Shown here in pieces: positions 24,301-36,199 of a stretch of 64,000 nt of DNA. How positions within the stretch are numbered: position 1 is the stretch's first letter; every line of letters begins with the position of its first letter. The DNA is from Hypomyces perniciosus (Eukaryota; Ascomycota; Sordariomycetes; Hypocreales; Hypocreaceae): positions 3,906,001-3,970,000 of the forward strand of contig SPDT01000005.1 in assembly GCA_008477525.1 (NCBI GenBank), written 5' to 3'. Made by a program: the position numbers and the translations under genes. The notes under the pieces were generated by a model. That model was not told the DNA's origin. It saw only the letters and a program-made list of their open reading frames with translations, and ran no database searches.

Positions 24301-25327
24301 TAATAATAAACTATAACTAATAGTATACTTTTTATTAAAGTATTTACCTGTTCAATATAATTATAAAATATATAATAAAAGACTGCTAGCTATTATTAAA
24401 TTATTACAAAAATAATACCTGAAATTTTAAAATATAGAAAATAACTTTAAAATTATTACAAACTATAAAAACCTAAAATAATTTATAACTATTAAAGCAT
24501 TAAATTAAATATGAGTCTATTAATCTAAATTTTTATTTTAATATAATTTTTAAATTATTTACTAGCTTAAATTAAATGCAGTAAAGTTTAATATATTAAA
24601 TAAAAGGTTTTCAAATATCTTAATAAAGTGAAACTAAAATAATAACTAATTAAAAGAAAAAAAAACTTTACTTTTAAAAAGCCGCTTTAATCCCTATATT
24701 TATATTAATATTATAAAAGGTATAGATAATAAAAACTTATTTACTGTTATAACTAATACTTTAATTTTAAACTTAAAACTATAAATTAATAGAATAATTG
24801 ATCAAGCCTATAAAACATTAAATATAGTAAATATTATAATATAGGCGCTTTAAGATTTAACTATTTAATAATAGCTTAAAGGTATTTAAAGTAATTTAAC
24901 AGTAGTAGTATAAAACTTTTAAATCTGCAGTAATTAAATATATTATAAAAAATAACTTTTCCTTTTACTAATCAATAAAGTAAAAAAATAAATTATATAT
25001 TAAATATACTTTTTTAAATTAAAGAGATACTTAAAATAAGTAAAAACACTAAACCTCTTTAATTATTTATATTAATAACTATAAATATTAGCTAATATTA
25101 ATACTTTTATTAAAGGTTATAACCTATATTTTTAAATAAAATTAAATAAATCCGCTCCTTTAAAATTCTTAAAACTATTACTAATATTATTCTAAACTTA
25201 AAGTAATATTTTAATAAACTATATTATACTATTGCCTAGCAATAATTAATAAAGCTTAGTTTATACAAATATCTTTATAGTGATATATTATTCAATAAAG
25301 ATATACTATTTTATTGCTACTTATATA
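21306..25327 (+). pseudogene. gypsy-2 pol, heavily RIP-degraded (RNase H and integrase recognisable)
   Basis: Extremely A+T-rich. The first ~2 kb have no readable domain, and I could not find its 5' LTR. From about 24348 the plus strand reads PVQYNYKIYNKRLLAIIK and IITNYKNL, the Ty3/gypsy RNase H pattern (Y-x-I-x-[DN]-K-E-L-L-A-I-I and ITDHKNL) with Asp-to-Asn changes. About 24880-25322 resembles integrase zinc-binding and N-terminal core sequence. The frame is cut at 25327 by a solo LTR and resumes at 25911. Confidence 0.65.
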
Positions 25328-25910
25328 TGTTGAAATAACAAGGTTATACTGAACCTCATTTATGTATAGCTTCTAGGAAGCTGCACACAACGCAGCAATA
25401 AGGAAACGACTGAGAGTCTAGTTGGGTTAACAATGGATAAACAATTGAATTGTAACTGAACTAATAGCTAGAAAGCTATAGAATATCTAGTGATGTGCGG
25501 CTGGTGTAGAAGTGAATTGTATGAACAATAGCTTTGTCTTCTACAATAGTCCTCCGACCTAATAATAGGTGTGTGACGGCAGAATTGGGTTCGTGGCCAC
25601 ATTCCTATTTTCCGCAAAATTCATTTATATAGGAAATCGGCCAAATCGACTCACGGCCATACAAACAGGAAACCATTTTGGTCAGATTTTTCACAATGGG
25701 CATTGTGCCCATTGTATTGAGTCTAGGGTAGGCGGGGTAGCTGGTCCTAGCTCAATTGTTATCGTTGAAGATAACAGAAAATTTCCTGACTTACACCAAA
25801 GTTCCTCCAGGAACTCGGTCCTAGCGTCGGGCCTAATTCCGGGTCTAGCCAGAATAGGAAGGTTACCCAGATACACTAAAATCCTTACTTTTTAGCCCTC
25901 CTTGTTAACA
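25328..25910 (-). repeat. solo LTR of the Copia-B family, little mutated
   Basis: 583 bp, TGTTGAAATAACAAGG...CCTTGTTAACA, with target duplication ATATA (25323-25327, 25911-25915). It matches 57924-58502 and, inverted, the partial copy at 53971-54483. Orientation follows the Copia-B element at 57924 onward. It has near-normal G+C while the cognate copies are rich in C-to-T/G-to-A changes. The short open frames inside it (25569-25895) are not genes. It interrupts the gypsy-2 integrase. Confidence 0.92.
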
Positions 25911-26471
25911 ATATATTTAATCTTAAAAAACTTATTAATGCCTTTATCTTATATATTTATACTTTATATAAAGCCTTAAAAATAATTATAATAAATTAAA
26001 GTATTTAATTAATATTTAAATTCTAAAAGCAGCTATTTTAATAATTTAAAATTTACTTTAAATATTCTTTAATTTATTATTTAAAAAGTAATAGTTAAAT
26101 TAAATACTTAAATATAAAGGTAAAGTAATATTTTAAGTAGTTTATAAGTTTTTATTAAAATAATTAAATAAATTAATTATTATTTATAGAGTTTACTTAA
26201 AATAACTAAATATTTAAAATAATAAAAACTTTACTATTTTTCATAAATTATAGTTTTTACCTATATTTAAATGTTAAGCCTTTAAACCTTTACCTACTAA
26301 ACTTATTTATTATTTAAAAAAGGAGTTTTTATAAAGTATATACTATAATTAAATATTTTTAATAAAGCTTAAATTAACTAAAAGCCTTTATAGTATAATT
26401 AATTACCTAATATAAAAGCTGCAGCTAATATATTAAAAGAAAACTTATATTAATTTATAGTTAATATAAAG
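25911..26471 (+). pseudogene. gypsy-2 integrase core, middle segment
   Basis: Continues the integrase after the solo LTR: KFQKQLF, YLNIKVKQY (matching the usual N-x-x-x-E-Q-Y after the third catalytic region) and FFINYSFY (usual SPFFANYG). It is cut at 26471 by Copia-A copy 2. Heavily mutated and non-functional. Confidence 0.65.
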
Positions 26472-26735
26472 TATAGCGGAGCGCAGCACAGCTATATAGA
26501 GCATAAAGAGATAGGAAACAAAGCTTGATTCTATAAAAGAGAATATACTATAGTGGCCTCGCTATATATATATAGCTAATACAAAGAAGAAGCTGTATAC
26601 AGGCGCTTTATAAACGCCTGTATAGTCTAACATATCGCTTATATAATATATATATCAGCTTATATCTACTTATATAGCAGATAAAAGCTCCTTAGCGCTA
26701 ATAAGTAGTAAAGCCCTAGCCTACTTAACCTAATA
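26472..26735 (-). repeat. Copia-A copy 2 3' LTR
   Basis: 264 bp, TATAGCGGAGCGCAGC...CCTAATA. A C-run (G-run on the minus strand) follows at 26738-26743 as the polypurine tract. Confidence 0.9.
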
Positions 26736-29700
26736 TACCCCCCAGTTAATAAAGCTATTCCTAATACTTTATTAACTGCTACTCTAGTTTATCTATAATG
26801 TTATAACTGACTGGCTGCACTTTTAAAGCCTCTTTTATTTAGTTAGAAGCTCCTTATTGTAAATATGTATCGATATTCTATTATAAAGGTGAAAGGAATA
26901 TAAGCGCTATAGCTATTATTATTCTATAATAATAAGAAATTAAATAATAAAGCTTTTAAGCAGGTGAATCGGTCCTGAACAGCTAGAATAGGTATATTAG
27001 CTGCCCCCTTAGCCTTTATTCCTCGCTCTTCTTCTTCAGTTATCAATATCATTATTATTAACATCAACATTAACAGCAATATAGCCCCTCCTATAAATAT
27101 TACACTTCCGACTAATTCCCTTCGCGCTATATATTTATTAGCTGACAGTGAAATTACAGAAAAAGAATACCTTATCAGTAAAGTATAGTTATAGTTACCC
27201 TTTAAAGGTAGCTTATCGCAGCGTTAGTCGCTCGGCTGGCTAAGCGGCCACGCCTATTACTGCTCCTGCGCCTACTCCTACGCCAGCTCCTACTCCTACG
27301 CCGGCTAGTCCCGGCTAGTCTAGGCGTACTGCGGCTATTACTGCTCTTAACGTACGCTTGGCTGCTATTTATAAAGCACGCTTTACTGCTAAAGCAGCTT
27401 TATCCTTATCTTTATCGGCTCCTCCTTCTACTACTGCTATCCTAGCCTTTACCTTTATTGCTACTGCTGCTACTCTTTTTACTACTCCTGCTACTACCTT
27501 TACTATTATACTATTATCCCCTTTTTATAAAGGTTATTTAAAGTTAATAATCGCTAGTAAAAGAGATTTCTTTTAGTATATTTCTATTGCTTACTTTTAG
27601 TAGTATATTGTTTACTTTAATAGTAATTATTAATATACCCTTTAATAAACTCCTTTTTAATTTGCCTATATTACTTTATTTAATTATATACTTTATAATT
27701 ATTTAATATTTATATTAATTATATATTAGCTCTTTTAAGCTATAAGTAAAAAGGATAATTAAGTAAATATACTTTCTTTTCTTTATATATTTATAAGTTT
27801 ATATAATTAAATAGCAATTTAATATAAAAAGGCATTATACTTTTAATTTAATCTATTAAAGGAAGAGAATTTAATTTACTTTAAAAAGGCTACTGCTTTA
27901 AGTAATAGTAATAATAATAATACCTTTTATATATAGGCGTATAAAGGCTAAAAAGCTTTTAAAGAATAGTTATTATAGTAATAGAATATACCCTTATAGT
28001 TAGCGGCCTATAGGCTAAAATTAACTAGTTTCCTATATTTTTATATATTCTATTCCAGTAATTATATATTTATTAAGTTTAATAATACTTTAAAGTATTT
28101 AAAGCACTGCTATAGTAAAGCTTTAATAAGCCTATTAATAGGTATAAAGTTAATAAAAAGATAAAAAACTATAAATAATCCTTTTTAATATTTTTATTAA
28201 AACTATATATTTTATATATTAATGTAATATAAGTAAGTATTAATTTATATACTCTCTTTAATTATAAGATATATAGTTAGTTAATTATTATAATTAATAT
28301 TCTAATTAACATTAAAGTTAAATTTTATCTTTTAAAAAAAGTAATATAAACTTATAGCCTCTTTTACTATTTAAGTAAAGGTAAGCAGCTTAGCTTTTAT
28401 TATTAATATACTAATAGTGCTTTAGTGTATTATATTTTATAGAATAAGGTTTAAGAAAAGTATAATAAGATACCTTTAAAATAATCTTTAAATATTTATA
28501 TTATTAGTAAAAGAATTATTACTTAAAGCGGTTAAGACTTATATTTCTCCTCTCCCTTTATATTAAAAAGCTAAGAAATACTATATATATAAATAGCGGA
28601 TTACCTAGTTAACTGCTTTAAAGTACTTTTTACTAGGGTTAATTAAAAACTATAATAAAGCTAAGGCGCTATAAGCTATATTAAGCCTTATTATAATAGC
28701 TATATAAAGCACTAATCCTATTTCCTTTTAATATATCTTGATAGTTACTTTTAAAGCTTATAATATACTTTTCTAAAGCTTTATAATAGGTATTGGAATT
28801 ATAGGAAACTATATTCCTTTATTAAGCCTAAATTATTTTATAATTTTCTTAAAATAGGTTTTATAGGAAAAGTATATCCTATACTTTATATAGTTATAAG
28901 TGATTTTAATCTTTAAAAACTACTATATATCTCCTTTACTATAAAGCTTATACTTTATTTTTAAAGTATTTAATAGTTTAATATAAAAAGCTTTATTATT
29001 ATAATAATATATAATTAAGATATTATTTATATAAAATATAATAAAAATCTTTTAAGCTTTATTATAAAAGAGATAAAGCTTTTTAAAGCTTTAGATTAAC
29101 CTTTATTGCCTTAAAGTTAAAGATAGTTTATTAAACTATAGTTTTAGTAAATCTTTTAAACTATATAAGGCTTTCGCGAGCTTTACATAGATATTTAGCT
29201 ACTTAAAACCCTTAAAGACTTTATATATAACTAGTTTTAAGTTCTTATCCTTTAAAGTATTAAGAAAAGTATTTTTAATATTATACTGCTTTAACTTAAA
29301 GTTAAATCTTACTATAAAAGTAATAAGTATATAGAAAGAATATACTATTAATATAGCTATATATATACTCTCTATAGTAGAGTGCTTTTATAAATCTTTA
29401 TAAACTATAAAGTAAACTTTATAGTGTTTTAGATTTCTATTCTAGTTAAACTTATAAATAAAAACCTAATATATTAATAATAGCTTTATTATTACTTTTA
29501 AATATAATATTTCTTACCAGGTTCCTTTTATATATAAAGAATTAATTTTATTGTATACAGTTTACCTAAATCTATCTTTAAATAAATATTTTATAAACTC
29601 TTTTTAATCTTTTAGTAGTTTTATTAAATCCTTTTAATAAACTGTTAATTTATTAAAAGCTATACTCTTTTAACAGGAAGATTTATAGTTTATTATTATA

Positions 29701-31902
29701 TTAAAAACAGTAAATATTATTTCCGCGCTTTTTAATTTATTATTTATTAACTTTTATTAATTAAATAATAGTTAATATAATATTAAATTAAAAAGCCTAG
29801 TAATTGTTAAGTATATATTAAGCTTATTATCTTTAAAAGTAGTATTTAAGGTATATATTTTAATTTTATATACTAGGAGGTATTTATTAGCCTTTTTTAC
29901 AGGTTATTTCCTTTAAAGTTTTAAGTTCCTGTAAATATTAGCTATTACTTTACTGTTTAAAGGATTATTAGCTAGTATTTCTTTAAAGGTCTGCCTTTTT
30001 TTTATAAAAGTAAACAAGTCTTTTATATATTAATCTACTTTTAGCCTTAATAGACTATCCTTTTTTATTAGGTTATATACCCTTAATATATAAGGCTGTT
30101 CTTTTGCTATATCCCTCTCTATAAAGAGGGGTAAGTCGCTTGCTAAAGCATTATTTAAAGTTCCTGTTAATATACTACTATTATCTATAAAGATTAACTA
30201 TTCTAGGGTAGCCTTTAATATTTAAAGACTAAAAGGTCCTTTTAAATATATTAATAGTTTATTTAAAGCGTTTATTAAGCTATCTTTAATACTCTATATC
30301 TTTATTACCTTTAAAGGTATATTCTCTTTTTTTATATTACTTATAAAGGTATTTTTTATTGCAGGAATATACATAAAAAAGAGTTTAAATTCTAGTTTAT
30401 TTTCTATAACCTTATTAAATAGCTTATTTAACTTAACTACAGATAGCTTATCTATAATCTTTTTATTACTATTAAAAAAGCTAGTTTTATTAAACTATAT
30501 ATTCTTTATATTAATTACTTTCACTAAACAGGGTAATTAAATGCAATATATATTATTTACAGTATAGCCAATAAAATATTTAATTAGCCCCCTAGGCTTA
30601 GTTTTAAATTCTCTCTTTTTCTAGCTAGCCTTACAGTCTCTATTTAATATATAGGGGCGGCAGCTATGTATATAGAGCCCGCTTTAATCTGGCTATAGGT
30701 CTATAAAAGGCTCCTTTATTGGAAAGGGTATAAAGTCGCAGAACCATTACTTTAATTTATTAATAGGTGATATTATATTAAAGCTATATATAAAACTTAT
30801 ATTAATAATATACGCTGCAGCTTTTATGCTTTTAGGCTATAAGTCGGTTAAAAGACCTGCAGCTTCTAGCATTTTAATCGACTTATTTATAACTTCCTAA
30901 CCTGCTTATTTTAAAGCGCTATTTGGTTTATATATATAGGAAAAGGCAAGCTCTAGGATAATACCCTTTATATTAGCCTAAATCTAAAAGTATAATAAGC
31001 TTTTAACTGCAATTATAGCTTTTTTATTATTTTACTTAAAGAAATATATAAAGATATTATATTATATCTTTACTATATTTATAAAGTTAAATAAAGTATT
31101 AAAAACAGTTTCCTATTCTTTATTTAATAAAAGGCGTATATATAGCTATATAGTATATTCTTCCTTAAGCATTAAAAGCTAATTATCCTTATTATAGCCT
31201 TTAAAATAGTTTTAAAGATCCTAGTATACTTTAAAGAATAGTTTTAATGCTTATCTATTAGATAGTCTGCGAGAGATAACCTATTTTATATACATAAAAG
31301 TATAAGCCTTATATTCTATATATATAGTTCCTTTAATATGCATATTCCTTGCATTCTTTATAAGCGCTCTAAACGCTTCTAAGCCTAAATATCTTAATTA
31401 TAGATGCCAAAGCTGTTTAGAGTTATATTATAGTACTAAGGGATTATATATTAGTCTTCTCTTACTTTTTAATACTGTATAAATGCTATAGTCTGCGTTA
31501 AAAAAATAAAAAAAGCTATTAAACTGCTTAGTATAGTATATTTAAGGATAAGGGCAATATAAAGTAATAAAGGCTTATATTAAAGAAATAAAAGATTATA
31601 CTTATACTTTACTTTCCCTATAATAGTATTCGAACTAGCTATACTAGTGCAAAGTATATTATTATACCCTATTAACTAAATCCCTGCTTTCTAAAGCTTT
31701 AATAAAGATATAATATTATATATATTAAAGAGGGTGCTTTAAAAGAGGCAGTAAAGTATATCCTATATATTAATATATATTAATATATTTATTAAGTATA
31801 CTGCAGGGCTTATATTTTCTTTATTAATTAAGTTTAGGGAGATTAAAGTAGTTATAACAGTTAAGGCTGTTTTTCCCTGTATTAAGGCAGTAAAGTTAAT
31901 AC
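26736..31902 (-). pseudogene. Copia-A copy 2 pol and 3' region, broken
   Basis: Colinear with 9638-15040. The low-complexity Ala/Pro/Thr tract is at 27240-27576, reverse transcriptase at about 28200-29700 and the integrase zinc region near 31300-31450. Many TAA/TAG stops replace Gln/Trp. Interrupted at AATAC (31898-31902). Confidence 0.85.
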
Positions 31903-32308
31903 TTTGTCGAGAGGGAATTGGCACTCCAAAACATACATACAATACACACACACACCCATACACAATGACTGGTATCGGGCGCGGGAACCGCGCTCTTGAC
32001 AGAACCACGAAGCGGTGATTAAGTAATATAAGGGCTAAAAAGATACTGCGGATCATTTAATCATGATGCCGGCAGCCAAAAGCAACTAACAGTTACCTTT
32101 ATACGCCTTAGCGAGTGTATTCTTATAGGTAGGGTTATATATTAAAGGGGGGAGAAGGTTATTATTTATTAAACTAAGTCTATCTGTATATCTTTATACT
32201 CTTGTACTTTCTTAATCCAGTAGCTGCTTAAATAAGCAGCTAACCTTTTTCAGGTAAGCTAATAAGAAAAAATATTAATGCGTTAAGTATATTAGTTACC
32301 CCCGACAA
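31903..32308 (-). repeat. gypsy-3 3' LTR
   Basis: 406 bp. It contains a perfect 10-bp inverted repeat, TAGCTGCTTA/TAAGCAGCTA with a 2-base loop, also near-perfect in the other LTR. Confidence 0.92.
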
Positions 32309-32323
32309 AACCCTCCCTATAAG

Positions 32324-35300
32324 TATTCGCGAATAAAAGTAGCGAATCTTAATGAAATGCTTTTCCTATTAATCCCTTTAATACTAGTATAATAATATTT
32401 AAGGAAAATGTAAATAATATAGGAAAGTAGTAGAAAGAGTATTATTAAAAGAAAGAAAAAAAAAAAAAAAAAAGAAAGAAAATTAAAAGCAGAACTACTG
32501 CCGTTTATATTACTAATTCCTCTTTATCTAATCTATATTAAATTATTCCCTTCCTATTAGAATTATTATAATTAAATAGTCCCCTTTTATTAATCTCTTT
32601 ATTGCGAGGCATTTTAAGCTACTATCCGCTTATCTTATATCAGTTATCCTATTATTCGTGTAGGTGTATAAACTTATTCTCGGATATTGTCTTAAGCCGA
32701 TTTATTTATTAGCCTCGGTAAGGTTAAGCTGTAGTATATATTTAAGGCTATAATTCGCTAGATTTAAGAATACTAAAGTACAGTTTTCTTTATTATTACT
32801 GTAAAGGCTACTATTATAGCTTACCCTCTTTCGCTTAGTTTTAAAAAAGCCTTTTTATTGTTTTTAATTGCTTATTGGTTAAGTTTAATAGTAACTCCTG
32901 AAATTCTTTTATCCTTTAAGTTTTAGTTATCCTTTAACGCATTAGAAAAGCTACTATTTTCTTTAAAGGAAACTAACTTTGCGTCTAAGGTTTTAATATT
33001 ATTAGCGATGGCTAGTATAATTGGTAAAGGTTTTATAAGTTATAGTGTTACCGAGAAACGCATTAACCTACTCTTAATTACTAGTCCTACTATTATTTTT
33101 ACAAAAGATACTGCTTATATTGCCAGGCTAATAGTATTATTTTATTTTTTCGCTATTAATACCATTTATAAAGTAAAGGAAAATACTTTTCTTTTCCCTT
33201 ACTGCAACTGGCTTGGCTATATAGTTAAAGGTATAAATATTATTAGTATAGGAAGTTGCATTCTAAATACTGGCTACTATTATTAGAATTTTCTTTAAAT
33301 ACCTAAAGGTAAAAAGGCAATTAATTATTGAAAAAAACTATTATTATAATAGATTAACCTATTTTCCTTTATAGGGTTATTTACCGGTACTCCTAGGTCA
33401 GCTAGGCATTAACTATTAATTTTTATTATATTCCTCTTATAAATTATTCCAGGAAAAGCCTATTAGCTTTAATTTAACTTAATTAAATAGTACCTAATCG
33501 AAAAAGGTAGGATATCTTTAATATTTATTTTAGAATTTATAATAGTAAATCTATTTACTGCTAAAGATTAATGCAAAACCTAAATAATATCTATATAACT
33601 TTTAGCTAAGTATTTAAGGTATAGGTACTAGTATTAATCTTAGAGTAGAAGTTTAAATCCCTTTAGGTTAATTGTTTTATGCTTTCTAAGGCTAAAGGAG
33701 ATAGGGATCCTACTTAAAGGTCCTGCTAGTTAACTTAATTTAACGCTAATAAGTCTATAAAGCGTTTACTGGATTTAAAATAGGCTTAAATAGCTACATT
33801 TATTAGCTCTAGATTATTCTATATATAGGACTATATAAAAGCTGAATAAATAGGGAAATCCGGCTTTCTTGACTATATAGGCCTATAAATCGAGGAACTG
33901 CTGCGCTTAGCGTTTATAGTTGTGTCTATAAGAGTCGAAGTAGTAAAGGTACCTGCATTTATTAAAAATATAAGTATACTAGTATTTAGGGAAATAGATT
34001 AACCTTATAAGAATTTATTATCTTTTAATAAAATATTAAAAGTTCTATAGTCTATTAAAAATACTAAAAGCTTAAAGTATTATTTGATTAAAAGTAAAGG
34101 TACCTTTAAAAGTATCTATAAGTACTATTATTTTAACTTAAACTGCTTTAATAGTCGTTAATCCTTTTACTATTATATAAAGTATTGCCTTTAAAGTAAA
34201 GTTTAATGTTTATTTTTTATAGGAAAGGTTATATAAGAAGTTATAGATATCTTTAATATAAAAGCGCTATTTATTTACTTTAAAGTTAAGTATTAATATA
34301 AAATTTTTATAGTAAATATAGCTTAAAGTAATTATTGTTTTAATTAATAGTTATAAGTAGCTAGTAGTATATTAGTTAAATTAAAGGTAGATCTATAATA
34401 ATTAATAGCTATATTAACTTATAATAGGATTAATAGTAAGGTTTTATTTATTCAGCTTAAAGAAGTTCTTAGTGCAGTTTAAAGATATTTAGCTAATATA
34501 GCAGGGGAGTAGAGTTTTTAGCTTATCTTTTATAGGCTAGAAAAATAAAGTGAAAAGGTACAGGTTTTTCTTTAAATAGGATATTATAGTAGAGAAGGAA
34601 GAAAAGTATAATTAAATAGTTTTAGAGTAGGATTTAAAGTAAAGGTAATATTTTAGTTATAGTAAAATAGGATTATATTTAAGTAGATAGAGAGAAGAAA
34701 GAGAGGCAGAGTATAATATTGTTTTTATCTTTTTATAGGTGTAGGTATATAGTTTAGTGTATAGGGTGGTTTTTTTATTATACATAAATTACTATTCCTT
34801 TAAAGTGGCCTTTATAATTTATTTATTTTTTTATTTTCCTTTCTCTCTCTCTTTTTTCTTTTCCTTTTAATTTTTCCTTAGCTATTATTTAATTATAGAG
34901 GATCCCGCTAGAAAAGCCCGCTATTAGTTGCTTAATATAGCCGACTTTGTCGATATACCTATTATAGGCGAGAAAACCTTTAGTGAGATTTTTTTATCCT
35001 GGAAAAGTCAAACCTAGCTTTATTTCTCTGCTTAGCTGTCTATCCTGGATAAGGCTTTAGTAAATAGGTATTATTTGATCGGCGTCTTTATTCTAACTTT
35101 ATCTAGGTCTAAAAGTATTTTACCGTTTAGATTATAAGTAGTATTAATATTGGTTAGTTAAATTTACTAATTTATTTAAAGATTGCTTTCTCCCCTTTAT
35201 TTGCACTATCCTTATTACTTTTATTATTTATAAAAGGTTATACCCTTAAGGAATATTTTTAACGCTATACTTTTAAAGGCTTTTAGTTATATTTTTAAAA

Positions 35301-36100
35301 TATTATACGCGCTATTAAAAGAAAGCTTCTTAAGCTTATCTATATCCCGGCAGAGATTTTGTATATTTATAGGTGGTTTTTTTATACTTTTCTTAAGTAG
35401 ATAAAGTATATTAAAGCCCTGTTTATATTGTTTTATAGATAGCGCAATCCTTAGTTCTGCTAAGGGTGCTTTTAGATTTAGTCTATTACTATTACAACTG
35501 CTAAGGAATATATCTTATTCCCTTTTTACGACTATATCTTTATCTTAAGTTTTTAATAAAGGGACTATTTAAATTGCCTTTAGTTTAAGGCCTTTTTTTA
35601 TATTTAGCGATATCTTCTTAATTACTAGCTTTAATAAAGTAACTGAGGTATAGCTACCACTTTCCTTAAGAAGGATTAGATATTTACTTTTATTAAGCTA
35701 ATAGTCTCTAGTTATTTTAATCCTTTAGTAGCCCTTTATTTTATAAAAGACTTTCTTTATTTTAAAGAAAATAAAAAGGTAGAGAGTTAGGCAATTTAGC
35801 AGGTTTAAAAGTTTATCTTAGCTTCTGCTATTAAAAATAAACAGTTAATAGGGAAATGTAGTTAATAAATTATTTAATCTTACAGTTTTTTTTTTATAGT
35901 ATACCTAGGTTATATTTTTTATAGGCGGGGCAGTAGACTTTAGTTGGCGGCTGTCTCCTCCCCCCTAAAAACAGTACCCAGCAGCTGTTTTTTAAAAATA
36001 TTACCGCTTATCTTCCCCTATATATCCTCTATATAAAGGTAATTATCCTAATTTATCTAGTTTATTCTAGGAATAGCCACCTTAAAGTGTTATAGGGGAC
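32324..36100. other. gypsy-3 extended 3' region with possible antisense ORF
   Basis: Internal sequence between polypurine tract and integrase. On the plus strand 33008-33286 is open for 92 codons from an ATG and stays open upstream to about 32943. Beyond 33286 the same frame continues with stops that are almost all TAA/TAG, which Gln codons could explain. Another plus-strand stretch at about 35200-35860 also reads as protein-like (KLIYIPAEILYIYRWFFY). No family recognised. Because RIP sequence is depleted in TGA anyway, this is suggestive only. A 19-base A-run at 32457-32475 is also here. Confidence 0.35.
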
Positions 36101-36199
36101 TGCGTTTTAGTCGGAATATCTCTTCTTCCTTTAACTTATAAGTATATGCCCTAGTTCTCGGCTAGACTATTTAATCTTGTTAACTATATATTCCTTTAA

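Noticed and set aside
25569..25895. 108-codon open frame on the plus strand
   Set aside because: It is inside the solo LTR and is broken in both other LTR copies.
31763..32056. 97-codon minus-strand frame spanning the gypsy-3 LTR edge, and its counterpart at 43632-43823
   Set aside because: They are open only because the LTRs are less mutated. They cross the element boundary and encode nothing recognisable.
32457..32475. A-run that could be a LINE poly(A) tail
   Set aside because: It lies inside gypsy-3 close to its polypurine tract, with no LINE sequence upstream and no target duplication.
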